A stretch of 64,000 nucleotides of DNA from Siphlonurus alternatus (Eukaryota > Arthropoda > Insecta > Ephemeroptera > Siphlonuridae), in the NCBI GenBank assembly GCA_949825025.1, contig OX463781.1, positions 28,963,192-29,027,191 on the forward strand. Direction: 5' to 3'. The translations under genes and the position numbers were made by a program. Positions 34,608-49,798 of this stretch are shown in pieces. The notes beneath the pieces are model-generated. The model made no database searches. It worked only from the letters and a program-made list of their open reading frames with translations, and was not told the origin of the DNA. The first letter of the stretch is position 1, and the number at the start of each line of letters is the position of its first letter.

Positions 34608-34966
34608 CACTCTCCTTGTAAATTTAAAACAAAATGAGCAAGCAGATAAACTTAGAGAAAATACAAAATTTGTACATAAAACAAGAACAAGAAACCTCGT
34701 GGAAACGGACACCACAGCTGACCGATGTTTTTGTTTTGGTTATAAGTTTTCTTCGATTCGGGCAGTGCTGCCCTCTGTCTTATGTTGCTGAAAGTTTGAT
34801 GTTGCAAATTTCTTTTTTTGAATCGCGAGTTAGCGGGAGAACGGAGCAGGATATAATTTATCCAGAGTAATTTATCATTATAATATTAACTGTATATTAC
34901 ACTATGGCCTCATTGTAAGTGAATGTAATTACTTATTATTTTACAGTAATAAATCTATAATATTAG

Positions 34967-35035
34967 CCCCCAAATAGCCCACCGCAGGCGCGATTTTTTT
35001 TAAGGACACGCCCCTTTTTTAGGGTAAAATTATGA
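34967..35035. mobile_element. Fragment of the 21.3-kb hAT family
   Basis: AGCCCACCGCAGGCGCGA, TTTTTTTTAAGGACACGCCC and AGGGTAAAAT match about 21395-21450 in order. The family's terminal inverted repeats are absent, so this is a relic. Confidence 0.75.
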
Positions 35036-35054
35036 AAAAATTAAAAATAATTAA

Positions 35055-35178
35055 AGGCCTGTTCGTAAACCCTGCTCGGTGTACACTTTCTGCACCCAAT
35101 CGACCTTATGTACATGGGATATAAGGTCGATTGGGTGTAGAAAGTGTACACCGAGCAGGGTTATTTACGAACAGGCCT
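35055..35178. mobile_element. Near-perfect 124-bp hairpin, AGGCCTGTTCG family
   Basis: AGGCCTGTTCGTAAA ... CACCCAATCGACCTTAT pairs with ATAAGGTCGATTGGGTG ... AGGCCT across a very short loop. Internal marker GTGTACACCGAGCAGGG recurs at 40764-40922. Confidence 0.85.
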
Positions 35179-35453
35179 AATAATTGCATTATAATGCAAC
35201 TTTTGAGACCTATGGCGAGAGCTGAAGATGATGTGCTGCAACCAATGCTGCGCCACCAACAGTGCCAATACTGAGAGGAGCCCTAAGGTGAGTCCAGTAA
35301 AACACAGACACCTATAGACAGAAAGATTAAAATTTAACAACTTCTGGGATTACCGGCTATCTGAAGGCTGAGAATATAATACACACGAGTGACGAGACTG
35401 AAATCACGAAAAAGCTCATTTTTTTGGTTCCTAATTTTACTGGACGAGAACCA

Positions 35454-35455
<2 letters not shown>

Positions 35456-35510
<55 letters not shown>
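35456..35510. repeat. (TA)n microsatellite
   Basis: A TA run abutting the CAACGCGTTG hairpin. A second TA-rich run resumes at about 35791-35830, beyond the hairpin. Confidence 0.9.
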
Positions 35511-35512
<2 letters not shown>

Positions 35513-35790
35513 CGCGTTGGGATCATTCGAAAATTCCAAGAAGCGAAATTCGCGTTCGGAGCATTGCAATTTTGATCCCAACGCGTTGAGCACTTCAGCA
35601 AAATTCACAACAACGTGTTCGGAACAAACGAGGATGATCCCAACGCGTTGTGAATTTTGCTGAAGTCCCAACGCGTTGGGATCAAAATTGCATCCGAACG
35701 CGAATTTCGCTTCTTGGAATTTTCGAATGATCTCAACGCGTTGGGAACAAAAATTTCGCGTCCGAAGCGAATTAGCGCGTTCGGATGCCA
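35511..35790. mobile_element. Hairpin element built on CAACGCGTTG
   Basis: The arms 35511-35744 pair (GGGATCATTCGAAAATTCC against its complement near 35720). The 10-bp palindrome CAACGCGTTG or close variants occurs about six times, at both ends and the centre, often extended to GGGATCA. The element sits between two TA-repeat blocks, as if inserted in a TA microsatellite. ORFs here are shadows. Confidence 0.75.
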
Positions 35791-36011
35791 ACATATATAT
35801 TATATATATAATATATATATGTATATATTATATAAGATTTTATTGAGAATTCTAAAAAAAACTAAATATGTAATTACTTAAATAAATTAAAGCATAGATA
35901 ATAGAATAAAAATGACATCTATAGCGTACGTCTGGTTCGAACACATTAATTATTACAGTCAAATCAAACAAATTAAATTGACGGAATAAGAAAAAATTCA
36001 TTTCTGTTTAT

Positions 36012-36146
<135 letters not shown>

Positions 36147-36540
36147 TTTAATTAAACCCTATTGGGTACTTCTATTTACTAATTACATACTACTTGAAAC
36201 CTCGAACCTTCCGAAACCCTAACTTGAGCGTTTCGCGGGCTCTTCTGGAACGGGGGCGGCCACGGCCTTGCAAATCCATCCCGGCATTTGCCTGCGGCTG
36301 AGGGAAACGTGGAAACCTCAGCCAGGATGGACGCTACAGCTTTTGTCAATGAACCGGAAGTGCAATGGTCCAAAGCCAGGGGAACCACATAGTGGAAAAG
36401 CGCAACGTTTTACCCCTGGGTGGGAAACGTGCCATGGTTTTTGTTGAAAATGGTCACCCATCCAACTACTAACCACGCGCGGCATTGCTTGATCTTCGGT
36501 GATCTGACGAGACCCGGTCAAGCGCACTGCGCCACACCTC
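36147..36540 (-). mobile_element. 5S-rRNA-derived SINE (SINE3-type), copy 1
   Basis: Read on the minus strand, the first about 110 bases resemble the 5S rRNA internal promoter region. GGGTCTCGTCAGATCACCG is followed by an A-box-like AGATCAAGCAATGCC and a near-consensus box C, GGTTAGTAGTTGGATGGGTGACC (given here only as motif, 36430-36470). A unique body of about 280 bases follows, ending GGGTTTAATT before the AATA tail. The 5' third of 5S rRNA is absent and the body is foreign, so it is not a functional 5S gene. A diverged second copy is at 52225-52619. Confidence 0.85.
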
Positions 36541-38217
<1,677 letters not shown>

Positions 38218-38496
38218 ATGGAAGGCAATAATAAGCTGCACGGTAGAGAGAAGAAAGGGTGGGGTGTGTATATGCGACCAGCAGCACCACCGCCTTTTAC
38301 TGTAAAGCAGCCTTCTCCATATAATGAGCGTGCTATTCAGCTTGCATGGTCAGTTGGCTTGACCATGTTTAGCTTAATGATACAGCGGCCAAAATCGCCG
38401 CTGCCAAGTGAGATCCAGCCAAGGATGTCGGTAATTGAGAGCTCGTTTTCATGCATCTCTTCTCCATCGTGTACAGGACCTGCGCCGCGCATAAAG
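38218..38496 (+). CDS. Candidate first coding exon, unidentified
   Basis: ATG 38218 opens 93 codons without a stop (MEGNNKLHGREKKGWGVYMR to CTGPAPRIK) and ends at a consensus donor AAG|GTACGC. The stretch is GC-richer than its surroundings. The opposite strand is also open for about 80 codons (GPVHDGEEMHENELSITDIL), so the strand is uncertain. I recognise no family. Confidence 0.3.
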
Positions 38497-39371
38497 GTAC
38501 GCAAGATGCTACTAAGGTGGTAGCGAAATACACTCAAACAATCATAAAGTGTGAACTTCAGTTTGCAGCTCGTTTCCTTGTAGGTTTGCAACCAGTTCTA
38601 AACGTCATTAAAAATGCAAAATACGTAACTACAAAAAATTTCAATGTAACTCTTTTTTAAAATTATAAAACTTATAAACTTATTCCCCGTTTATGAGTTT
38701 TCCAAACTCTTGGGGTTTAATTATTGTAATAATCTATGTAAAGTGTCATTAATATGTTTTTTGGAATAAACACATTTAAAAAAAAAAGTCAAATAAATGT
38801 TTTTATTTTTTTGTTACTTGATATGTATTTTTGAGGCAACGGTGTATTAGTTGTACATATTATTAAAGGAGTTTCCCATTTATGTACCCATATTGGTACT
38901 TATATTAAATATTGGTTTTGTTCTTGATCGTATTTGCTTGCGTTTGCTGGCTGCATACTATACAAAGCGTGGATATCAATAATTGATACTTTGTGATTGT
39001 TGAAGCGTATTTTTTTGTATTTTTTACTACCTCAATTTGTAACTGTAATAACATTGCAGAATTTCTCAAATATTTGGATTTAATGTCTTTAATATCTACC
39101 CGTATAGTAACTTCTAAATCAATAACATAAAAGTAATATTAAACGAAAATTTTTTTAATTGATTCCGAATTTTGCCATTTATACGAAACAACGTTTATTT
39201 TGTTTTGTTTGTTTTTCGAGAATTTCTTGCAGTTTTCTTGAGATAAAAATCGTAGGTGCAATGTAAGTATTAAATTTGTTCATAAGTATCAATAGATTGC
39301 ATTTTGCTCAAAATGATGGTCACACACACCAGCAAGTTGTATACTATAAATAATGCGTATAATATATATAA

Positions 39372-39700
39372 CAATGGAGTATCGACCTCAATTTGTTTAG
39401 TATAGAAATAGATAGAGGGTGCAAATTTATGCTAACCTGATTTTTTTCAGATTTTTTTAGAGCCCGGGAACTATTTTTAAAAAAATTATTAAAAGCTCTT
39501 TTTGTGACGTCATAAGACGCCGCTCCTTAAGAAAAAGATAAGACTTACCGCCGCGTGACGTCACAAAAAGGACTTTCAATAATTTTTTAAAAATACTTCC
39601 CGGGCTCTAAAATATATGAAAAAAATCAGGGCAGTATAAATTTTTAACCTCTATCCATTTCTGCAATAAAAAAAAAAAAAATGAGGTCGATACTCCATTG
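39372..39700. mobile_element. MITE related to the 29.6-kb long-TIR element
   Basis: Outer arms CAATGGAGTATCGACCTCA and its exact complement enclose the shared core AGAAATAGATAGAGGGTGC, CAAATTTATGCTAA, CAGATTTTTTTAGAGCCC and TTTTTGTGACGTCA, mirrored on the right. The core matches 29602-31553; the outermost 19 bases do not. Confidence 0.8.
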
Positions 39701-40022
39701 ATGACAATTAATGAGAATTAATCATTGACTTTATAACATATTTTTTTTACCCGCTGTCAAATATTAATTAATATTTTGGCCGGATATTAAAATTTATAGT
39801 TTCGGAAATTAGCAGAAGGGGTATTTCTATATTATACGACGTGATGGAAAAAATATTTAGATTGTAGAAATAAAACATAAATTAAAAGTACTTAAAAATT
39901 GTAACTGTGTTTATTACTTATATTATATACCTATTGATGTTGATGAAAAAATAAGATATGACTTACAACTTATTTTTGAATCTTTTTATTACAGCCAATT
40001 TTTAATACTATTTGGCCAATGA

Positions 40023-40227
40023 AAAAAAAAAAAAAAAAAAAAAAAAAACAATAATAAAAAATATAAAAAAAAAATGAAAAAGAAAAAAATAATAAAATAA
40101 AATAAAAATAGATTTTATTGGTTTTATGGAAATGGCATTTAATCAGTTTACAACGATTTTGCCCCCATTCATTTACACTCAAATTAGCATACGCTGTCCA
40201 CCTATTAGTTTCAGTTTAGTAAAAAAA

Positions 40228-40298
<71 letters not shown>

Positions 40299-40303
40299 AT
40301 ATA

Positions 40304-40338
<35 letters not shown>

Positions 40339-40345
40339 AAAATAA
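40023..40345. repeat. Poly(A) and (AAAT)n low-complexity block
   Basis: An A-run at 40023-40048, A-rich DNA to 40110, then about 120 bp of pure AAAT repeat from 40222. The F/L/I-rich ORFs across it are artefacts. Confidence 0.9.
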
Positions 40346-40763
40346 AAAAAATAGTTTATTAAAAAGCACATGCCAGTACGATAGACATATTACATAGTCA
40401 CGTTGGATATAAAAATATATGTACATTCAAATAAATCTTCATTGATTTTTAAAGTACCAAAATTTTAGAAGAAAATATGCAAATAAAAGCACACACATTA
40501 TAAAAATACTACTATAAAGTTATAAAATACAGACTAAAATTGTTCTTTCTCCATTATAGGAATACAATATATAAAGTCAATTCAATTCAAAAAGCCTTAG
40601 AATTAATAATTCCGCGCTGTGAGGTTAGGCAACTTGTCCTGCTTCAAAGTACAACGGGTTGCCTAGATGTATTTTTTTTTTTTTTAAAACGTGTGATTTT
40701 TGGATTACTGACTCTTGGTGCCATGAGTTTTCTAGGTGAACATTTTTATGCACCTTGGACATA

Positions 40764-40922
40764 AGATCGATTGGATGCAAAAAGTGTACACCGAGCAATT
40801 TACGAACAAAAATCGTGACGCCATTTGCAATGCACTCCCTACACAACCCTCTGAGCTGGTGTAAGAAAGTGGGGGCAAGGTCCGCAAGGTGTATACACCG
40901 AGCAGGGTTTACGAACAGACCT
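40764..40922. mobile_element. Rearranged relative of the AGGCCTGTTCG hairpin
   Basis: AGATCGATTGGATGCAAA, AGTGTACACCGAGCA and TTTACGAAC occur on the left and GTATACACCGAGCAGGG with TTTACGAACAGACC on the right. Here they are in direct rather than inverted order, so the copy looks rearranged or composite compared with 35055-35178. Confidence 0.6.
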
Positions 40923-41900
40923 TTTATCTCAATCGGCCTGAGTGTAAGATTACGGTTCTTGTACTGTTGTCACATTGTTCCAGATTGTTAAACTTGGAAT
41001 AATAAAAATGCTATAAATTTATTTTACTAACACAGACTTTGTAATAATTTCACATTTCCAGTTTCATAGCTTCCATTTTTGTAAAATTCGGACAAATAAT
41101 AAAAACCAATACTAAGTAGTTAATTAAGTCCATAATAATACAAACTTAGTTTCTGTCTGAACTACCAGAAAGTGCTAATATTATAATTTTATTTTATTTA
41201 TTCATTTAAATTTTTAGGTTGTACAAGACAAACATATAGGTTCACGTCATAATCAAATCCTGAAATAAAAAATAGAAGTACAAAACAAACATCAAACATA
41301 ACACACAATATAACAAAAATATATTATATCACAAAATAGCACTGATTTTAACATGCAATTCATACAAATCAATATACATAATTATATTTTGTTGAAGTAG
41401 GGTAAAATAATTACTTAAGAGTTTTAAACACGTCACATGCATGTCTTCATTTAATTACATATTATGTTATAACGAAGCTTTGATCGTAGCTGAACCTTGT
41501 ATAATTATACAAAGCTTTCGTTAATTGAGATAATATGTAATATCTAACAATATCGTACGTACGTTAAACCGTCAAAGGTAAATTTGGTAAATTTCTGGAA
41601 ATAAACTAGCTGGAAGTTTTCAAGGTCAATCGCTAATTATCTAATAATAAAATTCAAGGAAAATTGTGTGCTGTAAATAAAAACCACCTTTATATCTGAC
41701 ACGGTGATCTTCGTATTGGATTTTCAGCTATTAATTATTTTCTGCACTATACAGCTATACATATCGGACAGCATGAACGTTATTATTATTGTAGGCGTTG
41801 TCACGCAGTCTTCGAAGAGGTTGATGAACTTAATTTTTTTTTTTTTTTTTTATAAATGGAATTGTGGAATTCTTAACTTTCCTAAAGTTGCAAATCTTTT

Positions 41901-42063
41901 CAGTGGTGGATCAAGCGCGCGGCTCTGGGGGGAGAGGCGGTGATCCCGCATTGTTAGGTGTGTGTGTGTGTGGGGGATGGTGGTAATTAACCACTTCAAT
42001 TTATTTTGGGACCTTTTGGGGAGGGCATTCCCCCCCCCTCCTTCCCCCGTGGATCCGCTACTG
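41901..42063. mobile_element. hAT-like MITE with CAGTGGTGGATC ends
   Basis: Ends CAGTGGTGGATCAAGCG and CGTGGATCCGCTACTG, with G-rich then C-rich subterminal runs as in the 21.3-kb hAT element. No clear 8-bp target duplication. Confidence 0.6.
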
Positions 42064-44607
42064 TGTCCCCTAGAGTTGTGGCTGTATTTCGAGGCATACC
42101 AATGGGGACATAAAATATCAATCCTGTAAACTGTTTAAAATTTAGAAGTTTTATAATATTTTCCATGTAGTATAAAATTAAGCATTTTTATGTCCTCATT
42201 CTTGCCTTTAAGCCCTTATTATCAGTTAATAAAATATTGCTGTATGAATTAATTATTAATATACAATTATTGAAGTATATACCAGGCAGTAATTAATCAC
42301 ATTCAAAGCAAAAGTTTGTTAATCATTTTGTAAATATAATTCCGTCACTAGTTTTTTTTTTTACATGCAAGGAGTTGTCCCGAAACATCAGGTATCCCAC
42401 AGTTTATGTTTTTATAAGGATAATGTAGATAGTCAAACAGTGAACAGCTATAGTCAGTTTGGCTCAAGATTTCCATATAAACGATACCTGAAACTGTGAC
42501 AACAATTGTTTAATTATTATGAAAGAGCATAAGTTGGTATGGATAAATTGAGAAAAAACACAAGTTCATTGTATTTTTCAATTTTTTCTTTTGTCATTAT
42601 ATTCATGTTTTATGTTTAAAAATTTAAATTTATGTAAGTTTATAAACCTCTATATTGTTATGATCTGAATGTGTATGAATATAAATTATATACATACTTG
42701 CGGCTAAAAATTTCAAGTAAAAATTTTGAATCGACACAACTGTATTTATTATTATTTTTTTTATCAACTTTCTATCCTCCGAGCTCAGGATTTATACTGC
42801 AGATTTGCAAGCAAACATTCAAAGAGTAAGTTGGAAAACAAATAAGAAATGTGTAAAAGAGAAATATAAGAAGAAAGTTTCTTGTTATAAATTTGCACTT
42901 AATCTTTTTCAAATTCTTTATACAGCTCAAATATTCAAACTTCATAACATTTTTTGTGTGCATATACATGTGTAATTGCTTAAATCATCGCAATTCTCTT
43001 TAGAATAATATTTATTTGACCTAAATTTATTTTTGTGCTATGTACTTCCCCACCCCTCACATAAAGTTATTGCAAACGATGACACTAAAACAGAAGTTAG
43101 CAATTGCAGGGATCAATTCTGAAGGTAGAAAACAACCATCAAAATGATATTTGATGCAATTGAAACTTTTAAAACAGTTTGGATAGTCATAGTAATGAAA
43201 ATATTTTCTGATTTATTTCCCTACCATTACACTCCTCTAGCCAAGGGCGGATTCAGCCTCCGGCTTTATACCCCCCATTGTTATTTTTCGGAGATAAACC
43301 ACGTGATAAAAGATAAAACCGGTGAGTGTTCTTTAGCAGCCATCATGTGGAAAAATTTGACGGTGTCTGGGATCGAACTCACGACTATCCTTTTAAAAAC
43401 GTTTATGGAAGATTTAAATATTGTGCAATAAATGCAAGCTGAAACAACACAAAACTTATTTCTTAACATTTTTTTCATCATTGTTAAAACCATTAAACTA
43501 AATCAAACTTAATTTGAGTCTCTCGTTTACGAGAGTAAAATAAATGCTAAAAGTTTCTCGTTACACAAACTTTGAAGAAGTGTAACAAAGCTTTAGAATT
43601 GTTAGATAAAAGCCTTCTTCTCCACCACAAAGGCAAGCAGGTGAACGGGGTTAAATGATTTGTGTATAACCTCAAAAAGATAATAAAATAAAACAATAAA
43701 TTATGTCAATATTATCTATTAAAGTAACATGTAAAATTTTGTTGCTATTTCCCATCTGTTAAATGCCAGATATCTCATATTAATATGAACTGTTTAATTC
43801 ATAGTGACAAAAACACATTCTTATTTAAAGGCATGACTGTTTGTTACTATTAAATCGATTTTACTGTACAATTCAAAGTTTAGAATATAAAAATATATTC
43901 GTAAAAAGCTATTTATAACCATGCGGTATTATTAGCATAATAATATTATTTTACATATTTTTTTATTTAAAATATAATATATTCATTAAATTTAAATAAA
44001 ATGTAGGTTATAATTATGTATTTATATTTAATTAAAACTTGCATAATTTGTTCTATATTATTTATATTTCATTATAATTATATAAAGTTTTTAAAATGAA
44101 ATATCTTCCTTTGATGTATAGGGAAAATAATAATTACGAAACATTTTCATCGTTCGTTGAGAGCTCATTTGGGTCGACTCATATATTCATGTATATAATA
44201 AATAATATGATATCTCTTGGGTATTTCGTTGCTCGCAATAATGTGTAAACATCAGTACGAATAAAAGCAAGAAATAGAAATAGGGAGCAATGTTCGTTCG
44301 CGAGGACACTGTGTGAAAGAGATCTTTGATGTTCCTTATTACTACGTATGGTTCTCATTTTCCTCTCTTCTTTGCGCAAAGATGAATGAATTGCTCTTTT
44401 GCAAACAAACGATTTCCATTATTTAAAAGATATGAAATATTATAACATCATCTTGTAAAATTTCATTACTTTCTATATTATAAAGATATTTTGAAGCATA
44501 AGAAACTCACACCAAGTAGAATTGTTAACATTGCTTGTAATATTAAAGTAGGACAATGGTTTTAAAAATTACTTTCAGTATCACACATATATATATATAT
44601 ATTCACT
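42064..44607. other. non-coding AT-rich interval
   Basis: No exon recognised. At about 43365-43385 the minus strand has a B-box-like GAGTTCGATCCC without a matching A box; see rejected items. Confidence 0.5.
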
Positions 44608-44970
44608 CGTCACCTTGGAAAATGTCCCTCTTGCAGCCTTATTAATCACCATGCTCTGTGTTATTCTTATGGAGCATAGTGATTAACATGACCGTAAAAA
44701 GGAAATTTTTTTAGGCGATAACTGTACATTAGGAAATACTACAAAATAATCTTGAAATAAAGACAAGAAAATGAATAAATTATGATACGTGATAATTTAT
44801 CGTCGCCTTGGAAAATTTCCTTTTGCGGCCTTGTTAATCACCATGCCGCGTAAGAATAACACACAGGGCAGGGTGATTTAAACAGACTGCAAGTGGAAAA
44901 TTTTCCAAGGCGACAAGTGTACAGTCGTCACCTCGGAAAATTACTTTTAACGGCTACGAGTGTACATTTT
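44608..44970. mobile_element. Cluster of three GTCGCCTTGGAAAAT hairpin elements
   Basis: Two full hairpins (about 44608-44730 and 44795-44922) share GTCGCCTTGGAAAATTTCC, GCGGCCTT-TTAATCACCATG and a GTGTACA edge. Each folds on itself around AAGAATAACAC. A partial third (about 44925-44970) follows. Confidence 0.75.
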
Positions 44971-47142
44971 TTGTTAATATTTGAATTTTTTACCACTTTT
45001 CTACTTGACAATATAATAATTATACCCTTCATATCGTGGGTACAACACATTAAAATTGTAAGCACTACAAAATGTCTTACTACATTGTTAGTACATCATA
45101 CATGTCACCCGTCAATGTCTACAAGTTCAGTCAAATATTTACATTCTTGTTCTATATTGTTAAATATTGAATTTCAGAATCCATTACATATTTTAACAAC
45201 TATATAACAATATGTAATATGATATCAAAAATATACAGTAACATTTAAAGTTATAATAAATGATAAAAAAATAGAAGTTGGTTAAAAATCAATAATCAAT
45301 GAATGATACATAAAGCTTAAGCTTCATATTATTATAGTTTATATAAACAAACACAAGTATATTAAATATAATATATAAATAATATAATGCTATAATACTG
45401 TATAAAAAAAATCGACATTAATTATTATTGTGAAAAAAATAGTGAATTTTCAAATGAAATTGTTGAAAGGGAGAAAAAAAAAAATGAATCGATCATAAAT
45501 CGTACAAACTTCGTGTATTTTAACGCATTCTAAATTATTATTACGTACAGTTCAACGAGTGCGAGATTACCCTTATGGAAGTACCCACCTTATTTTGAAA
45601 ATCAAAATTATAAAATGTTAAATTTATGACATTATTAAAAAAAATCTCCATGTTAAGTTTCAAATTTTATAAAACAATGCACTTCCGGATAATAATTATT
45701 CTTGTAGGAAATCTTACATTTTCATAAACTGTATTATACAAATTTTTTTATTATTCTTGAAGACTATAGGATTTTCTACTTACCTGCTATAAGCTTGTAT
45801 GGATATATTATACCTTGTATATATATTATAGGACGGTGTTGTATATTATATAAGGTTGGTGTTGCTTTTAGAGCTAAAGGAGTGCGCGATGAAATAGATT
45901 TATGTCACGTAAGCTTGTGACGTCACAACACGGCCACGGTGCCTATAGCGTGTGTAAAGTCAAACATATTGGGGCTTTGCTGTGCAGTGTTATACCAGTT
46001 AGTTAGTCTCTGCTGCTTGCTTTATAATAGATTCATGTCTTTAAGCGACCATACTTGCTCTACTTGTCATGGGGGTGGATATTAGATAGAAACAATACAT
46101 AAGTTTCTTCTTACATATGTGATAAGATAACATTAGACATGTTACTCTCAAGCAATGTAAACTGTAAATGTGTGTGATAATATAATATTAGTTGAAAGTT
46201 TGGATATAATGAGCCTAAAGGTAAGTCATGTATATATGCTATTATTATTTATTAATCGTTAGCACAACTTGTAAGTTATAAAACAGGTTGTAGAAGTTTT
46301 TGTGTGTCTATAGATTCGATAAATTTAATAGTTTTTTTTCATATAAAGTATTATTTTTCAAGTTTTTTTAAAGGTCATTAACATTTTATATTATAAATGT
46401 TTGTTTGAGGTTATGTTAAAAAAAAAATTAAAAAAAAGCTTTTTAGACTATGTTTTATAATAATAAAATTTATTGTCTACTCTATATTATTGATTTTCTA
46501 AATATAGTGTAATAATGATTTAAATTAAAATTATTATAAAATAAATATTATAATGGCTCTGGTTGATAAAGATGAATGAAAAAATGTATTGCAAATATTT
46601 TCAGGAATTAATTAATGACGCTTTTTTACTGTGCGTAATATAGCCAGTAAAATTATAGTAAAATAAAAATATATTTTTGTCAGTAAAAATTGATAAGCTA
46701 CCTGTGATGGTATTTTTACGAGATCTCTTCAAAGCATTGATCACACTATTCAAGTTAAAAATATTTGCAAAGTAATTATAATTTTTATACATTTTATAAT
46801 GAAACAACATTTGATTTAAAAAGGTGTAAAAAATCTGCGAACGATATTAAATGATACTGCGTATATAATAAATACTACGAGGTTTTTTTGTATTGTTATA
46901 CACAATTAAACTATATTTCATTTTATAGGTCGTGAAGTGACATGTGTATAACTGTAAAACGAAATAAGAACCTGTGACGCAACTTGGTGATTCAACATAA
47001 TTCAATGGAATGCAAATATAACTACGAAAGAAAAATTTAAGAATACACAATGCTTGCTATGCTTTTGGAGTGCAAAACGATGTAAAAATTATTCAACCGC
47101 CACATAAAGGATTGTCCCCCCTCTTTCTCTCTTTGTCTGTAT
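44971..47142. other. non-coding interval with a CRE-like site
   Basis: Mostly AT-rich. At 45880-46080 composition is more balanced and includes TGACGTCA (about 45918), a CREB/ATF consensus, but no gene start can be assigned. Confidence 0.4.
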
Positions 47143-47260
<118 letters not shown>

Positions 47261-48653
47261 TATTTTAAAAAGAATAAAAATTAATTTAAGGATAAATTTT
47301 ATAATAGTATAGGTGCTATATAATTGCTATACTTACAGTTAGATATTATTGTAAATGTAAATTATTACTTTTCAACTTTTATATTTTATTAGTTTAAAAC
47401 AAATTGTAAAAGAAAATTATTTTATGGTAAATACTTTTAACTTCGTAATGAAACGAAATTTAGATTTAGACGACATCACGACAAGAAATAAAGTGGATTA
47501 AATTATTTGAATCATGCGAATTTTATATTATAATATTATTAGTAACTGTAAAAAGAAAGAAATAATTCTTTTGACAAAAAAATTGAAACATTTTATTTTA
47601 ATAATATAATTAATGATTTATATATTTCACGTGCATCTTTCTGAAGCGACCACCTCATTGCATTCAATGACACCAATCGCGGTTAATGAGAACCTGTCTA
47701 TCATTTTGGTAAACTCCTTTTTTAATCGCGCCTATAATTTGTACAGTTATTAAAACGTTGACGGAATAAAAAAAAAATATACGTCCATATATAGCAATAA
47801 AATCTTCAATGAGGCATTATATTTTACGAATGAAAACGATGGTACTTTGATATTTTCCACGCATTTTTTGTGACAGAAAAGTATGACACAAAGAGATGGT
47901 GTTACGAACAGATATTGTCAAGTATGACAGTTTAAAAAGTTTTTATTTTTAAAATACAAACGCAGATATTTCCACATTTTATATAGAAGAATGTTGGCTG
48001 TGAATTCACAATAGCAGCGTCTGTCAACACAAAGCGAGCCAGATGGATCAGAACTTGTAAGGGAAGCGACAGGCACGCGCCTTGTATTGTATTATTGTGT
48101 TATATATCTGTACAATACCATCGCAACGACACCTTTAATGGCAGTCTCGTTACCAGCGTGTTTTTTTATTTGAGTCTGAAACCTTTTAGACTTTTTTTTA
48201 TCACGTGCAGAGAGCGGAAATTGATTAAACTTGTACGTGTTATTATTAGTTTCAAGTTAATAAAAATTTCATCGTATATAGAGGAAAAATAGGACGAGAG
48301 AAGAGAGAGAAAGAGAGGAGAGAGAGACAGAGAGAGAAGTTATATAAAATTTAGAGGAAATATTTGTATAAAAATGTTATTAAAAAAATTACTATAATTA
48401 TAACATAATTTAGGCATAAAAATAAATTTTTGTTTCATTTTTACTTTAAAAATTCTGTATGTTCTATTTTTATTTTGTATTTGTATTTTTGGTGATATTA
48501 TTTGGTTTAATAACGAAATTACTACAATAAAACCATTATGACATAATAGTATGTTGTTAAATTGTTTACTTGTTTTTACTATATATAATGTTGCAAGATG
48601 TAATTAGACAATAATTTGACATGCGAGTACATGTTGTGAAGATGGATGTTTAC

Positions 48654-48796
48654 CTGCATTATCATCTGCAGGGCGTTGCCCATCCCCTGGGGATGCGACA
48701 ACCCGCACGCCCGACTTGCATCGCGTGTTGCGTATCCTTGACGGGGCTGTGAATGATCGGCCCCACCCTCGCAGCCGTGAATGATTCGATCACACA
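48654..48796 (-). CDS. Candidate internal exon, unidentified
   Basis: An island of high GC and CpG in AT-rich DNA. On the minus strand it is open throughout (CDRIIHGCEGGADHSQPRQG, LSHPQGMGNALQMIMQ) between a possible acceptor CACGTAG and donor CAG|GTAAAC. On the plus strand an equally good acceptor ATCATCTGCAG precedes an open frame of about 27 codons, so the strand is unsure. No family recognised. Confidence 0.3.
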
Positions 48797-49528
48797 CTAC
48801 GTGCAGTGTAATTACTTATTTCATATTTGTTGTGTATACAATGACAGATTAATTAAAATAATATTGACATTAAGGATGCGGCATATGAATAATATATAAT
48901 AATCATGGTGATTGACGTGTATAACAATTAATATTCAACGATTTTTTGAAAACAAATAATTTTTTGCTTCATATTACAGTTGAAATGTAATTTTATTTTT
49001 TATGTTGTTCTCGTTATAATAAAATTTTATACATTTTGAAGAGCTTATTCAAGGCTCGTTGGGATTTTGATTAAATATAAAATTCCATATGACAAAAGGT
49101 ATACTATAGTTAAAATGACAGGAAATATTATCGAATTTATATTAATCCGTATATTTTAGTTATGGATTGTAAAATTCTTTTGTGGTGTTAAATTTAGTAA
49201 AGTAGGTGATATTTACTAAAATTTATTGAAGTGCTACGTAGGAATTATTATTGGTTGTCACCTACGATCCCCATATATATGACAAAAAATCGCGAATAAA
49301 ATGTGAATTTATGTTTACCTCTCACATGGCTGGGTTCTCTATCCTACAGAATGTAATGAGTTAGGAAGGGGAACTGTTACAAGCGAGTGTAATTATAATG
49401 GTTTATTCAGTTTAAACTAGAAATAACCTTTTAATTAATAAAAATTTAAACTTTTTAATCAATGAGCGATTCATGCAATTACATATAACACTTTGTCCAA
49501 TAATTGAAACCTAACAATCCAAATTTAA

Positions 49529-49798
49529 ACATTTCCAACACATTACAATTTAATTTTTAATTTGAAAACTTCTACTTTTGAAGATAATTAAATTTATTTA
49601 GTATTTAAAATTTTCACACATAAAAAAATGTCAACAACGGAAATTTAGGCCATATCTTTAATTATATAATAGTGTACATATAACAATGGCACTAACGATG
49701 TAAATCAATCATACAGTAACATAATACTGCATGTTAGGGAAAAACAACATTGTCATCATGAGGTGTGATGGATATACAGATTCAGTAGTTTTAATGTG
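49529..49798. repeat. Interspersed duplication, copy 1 (empty site)
   Basis: About 270 bp (CATTTCCAACACATT to TAGTTTTAATGTG) nearly identical to 50399-50789 except that the latter carries a 127-base insertion (element plus one ATT). The site corresponding to the insertion is ATT at 49749-49751. Confidence 0.85.

Noticed and set aside
35357..35794. A 145-residue minus-strand ORF.
   Set aside because: It spans the CAACGCGTTG hairpin and a (TA)n run; the repeated peptide is a product of the repeat.
36430..36540. A functional 5S rRNA gene.
   Set aside because: The 5' third of 5S is missing and the sequence runs into a SINE body with a microsatellite tail.
43360..43400. B-box-like GAGTTCGATCCC on the minus strand, suggesting a tRNA or SINE.
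   Set aside because: No A box or clover-leaf is visible at the right spacing.
46208..46222. ATGAGCCTAAAG followed by GTAAGT, as a tiny first exon downstream of a CRE-like site.
   Set aside because: Four codons with no supporting context; too easily due to chance.
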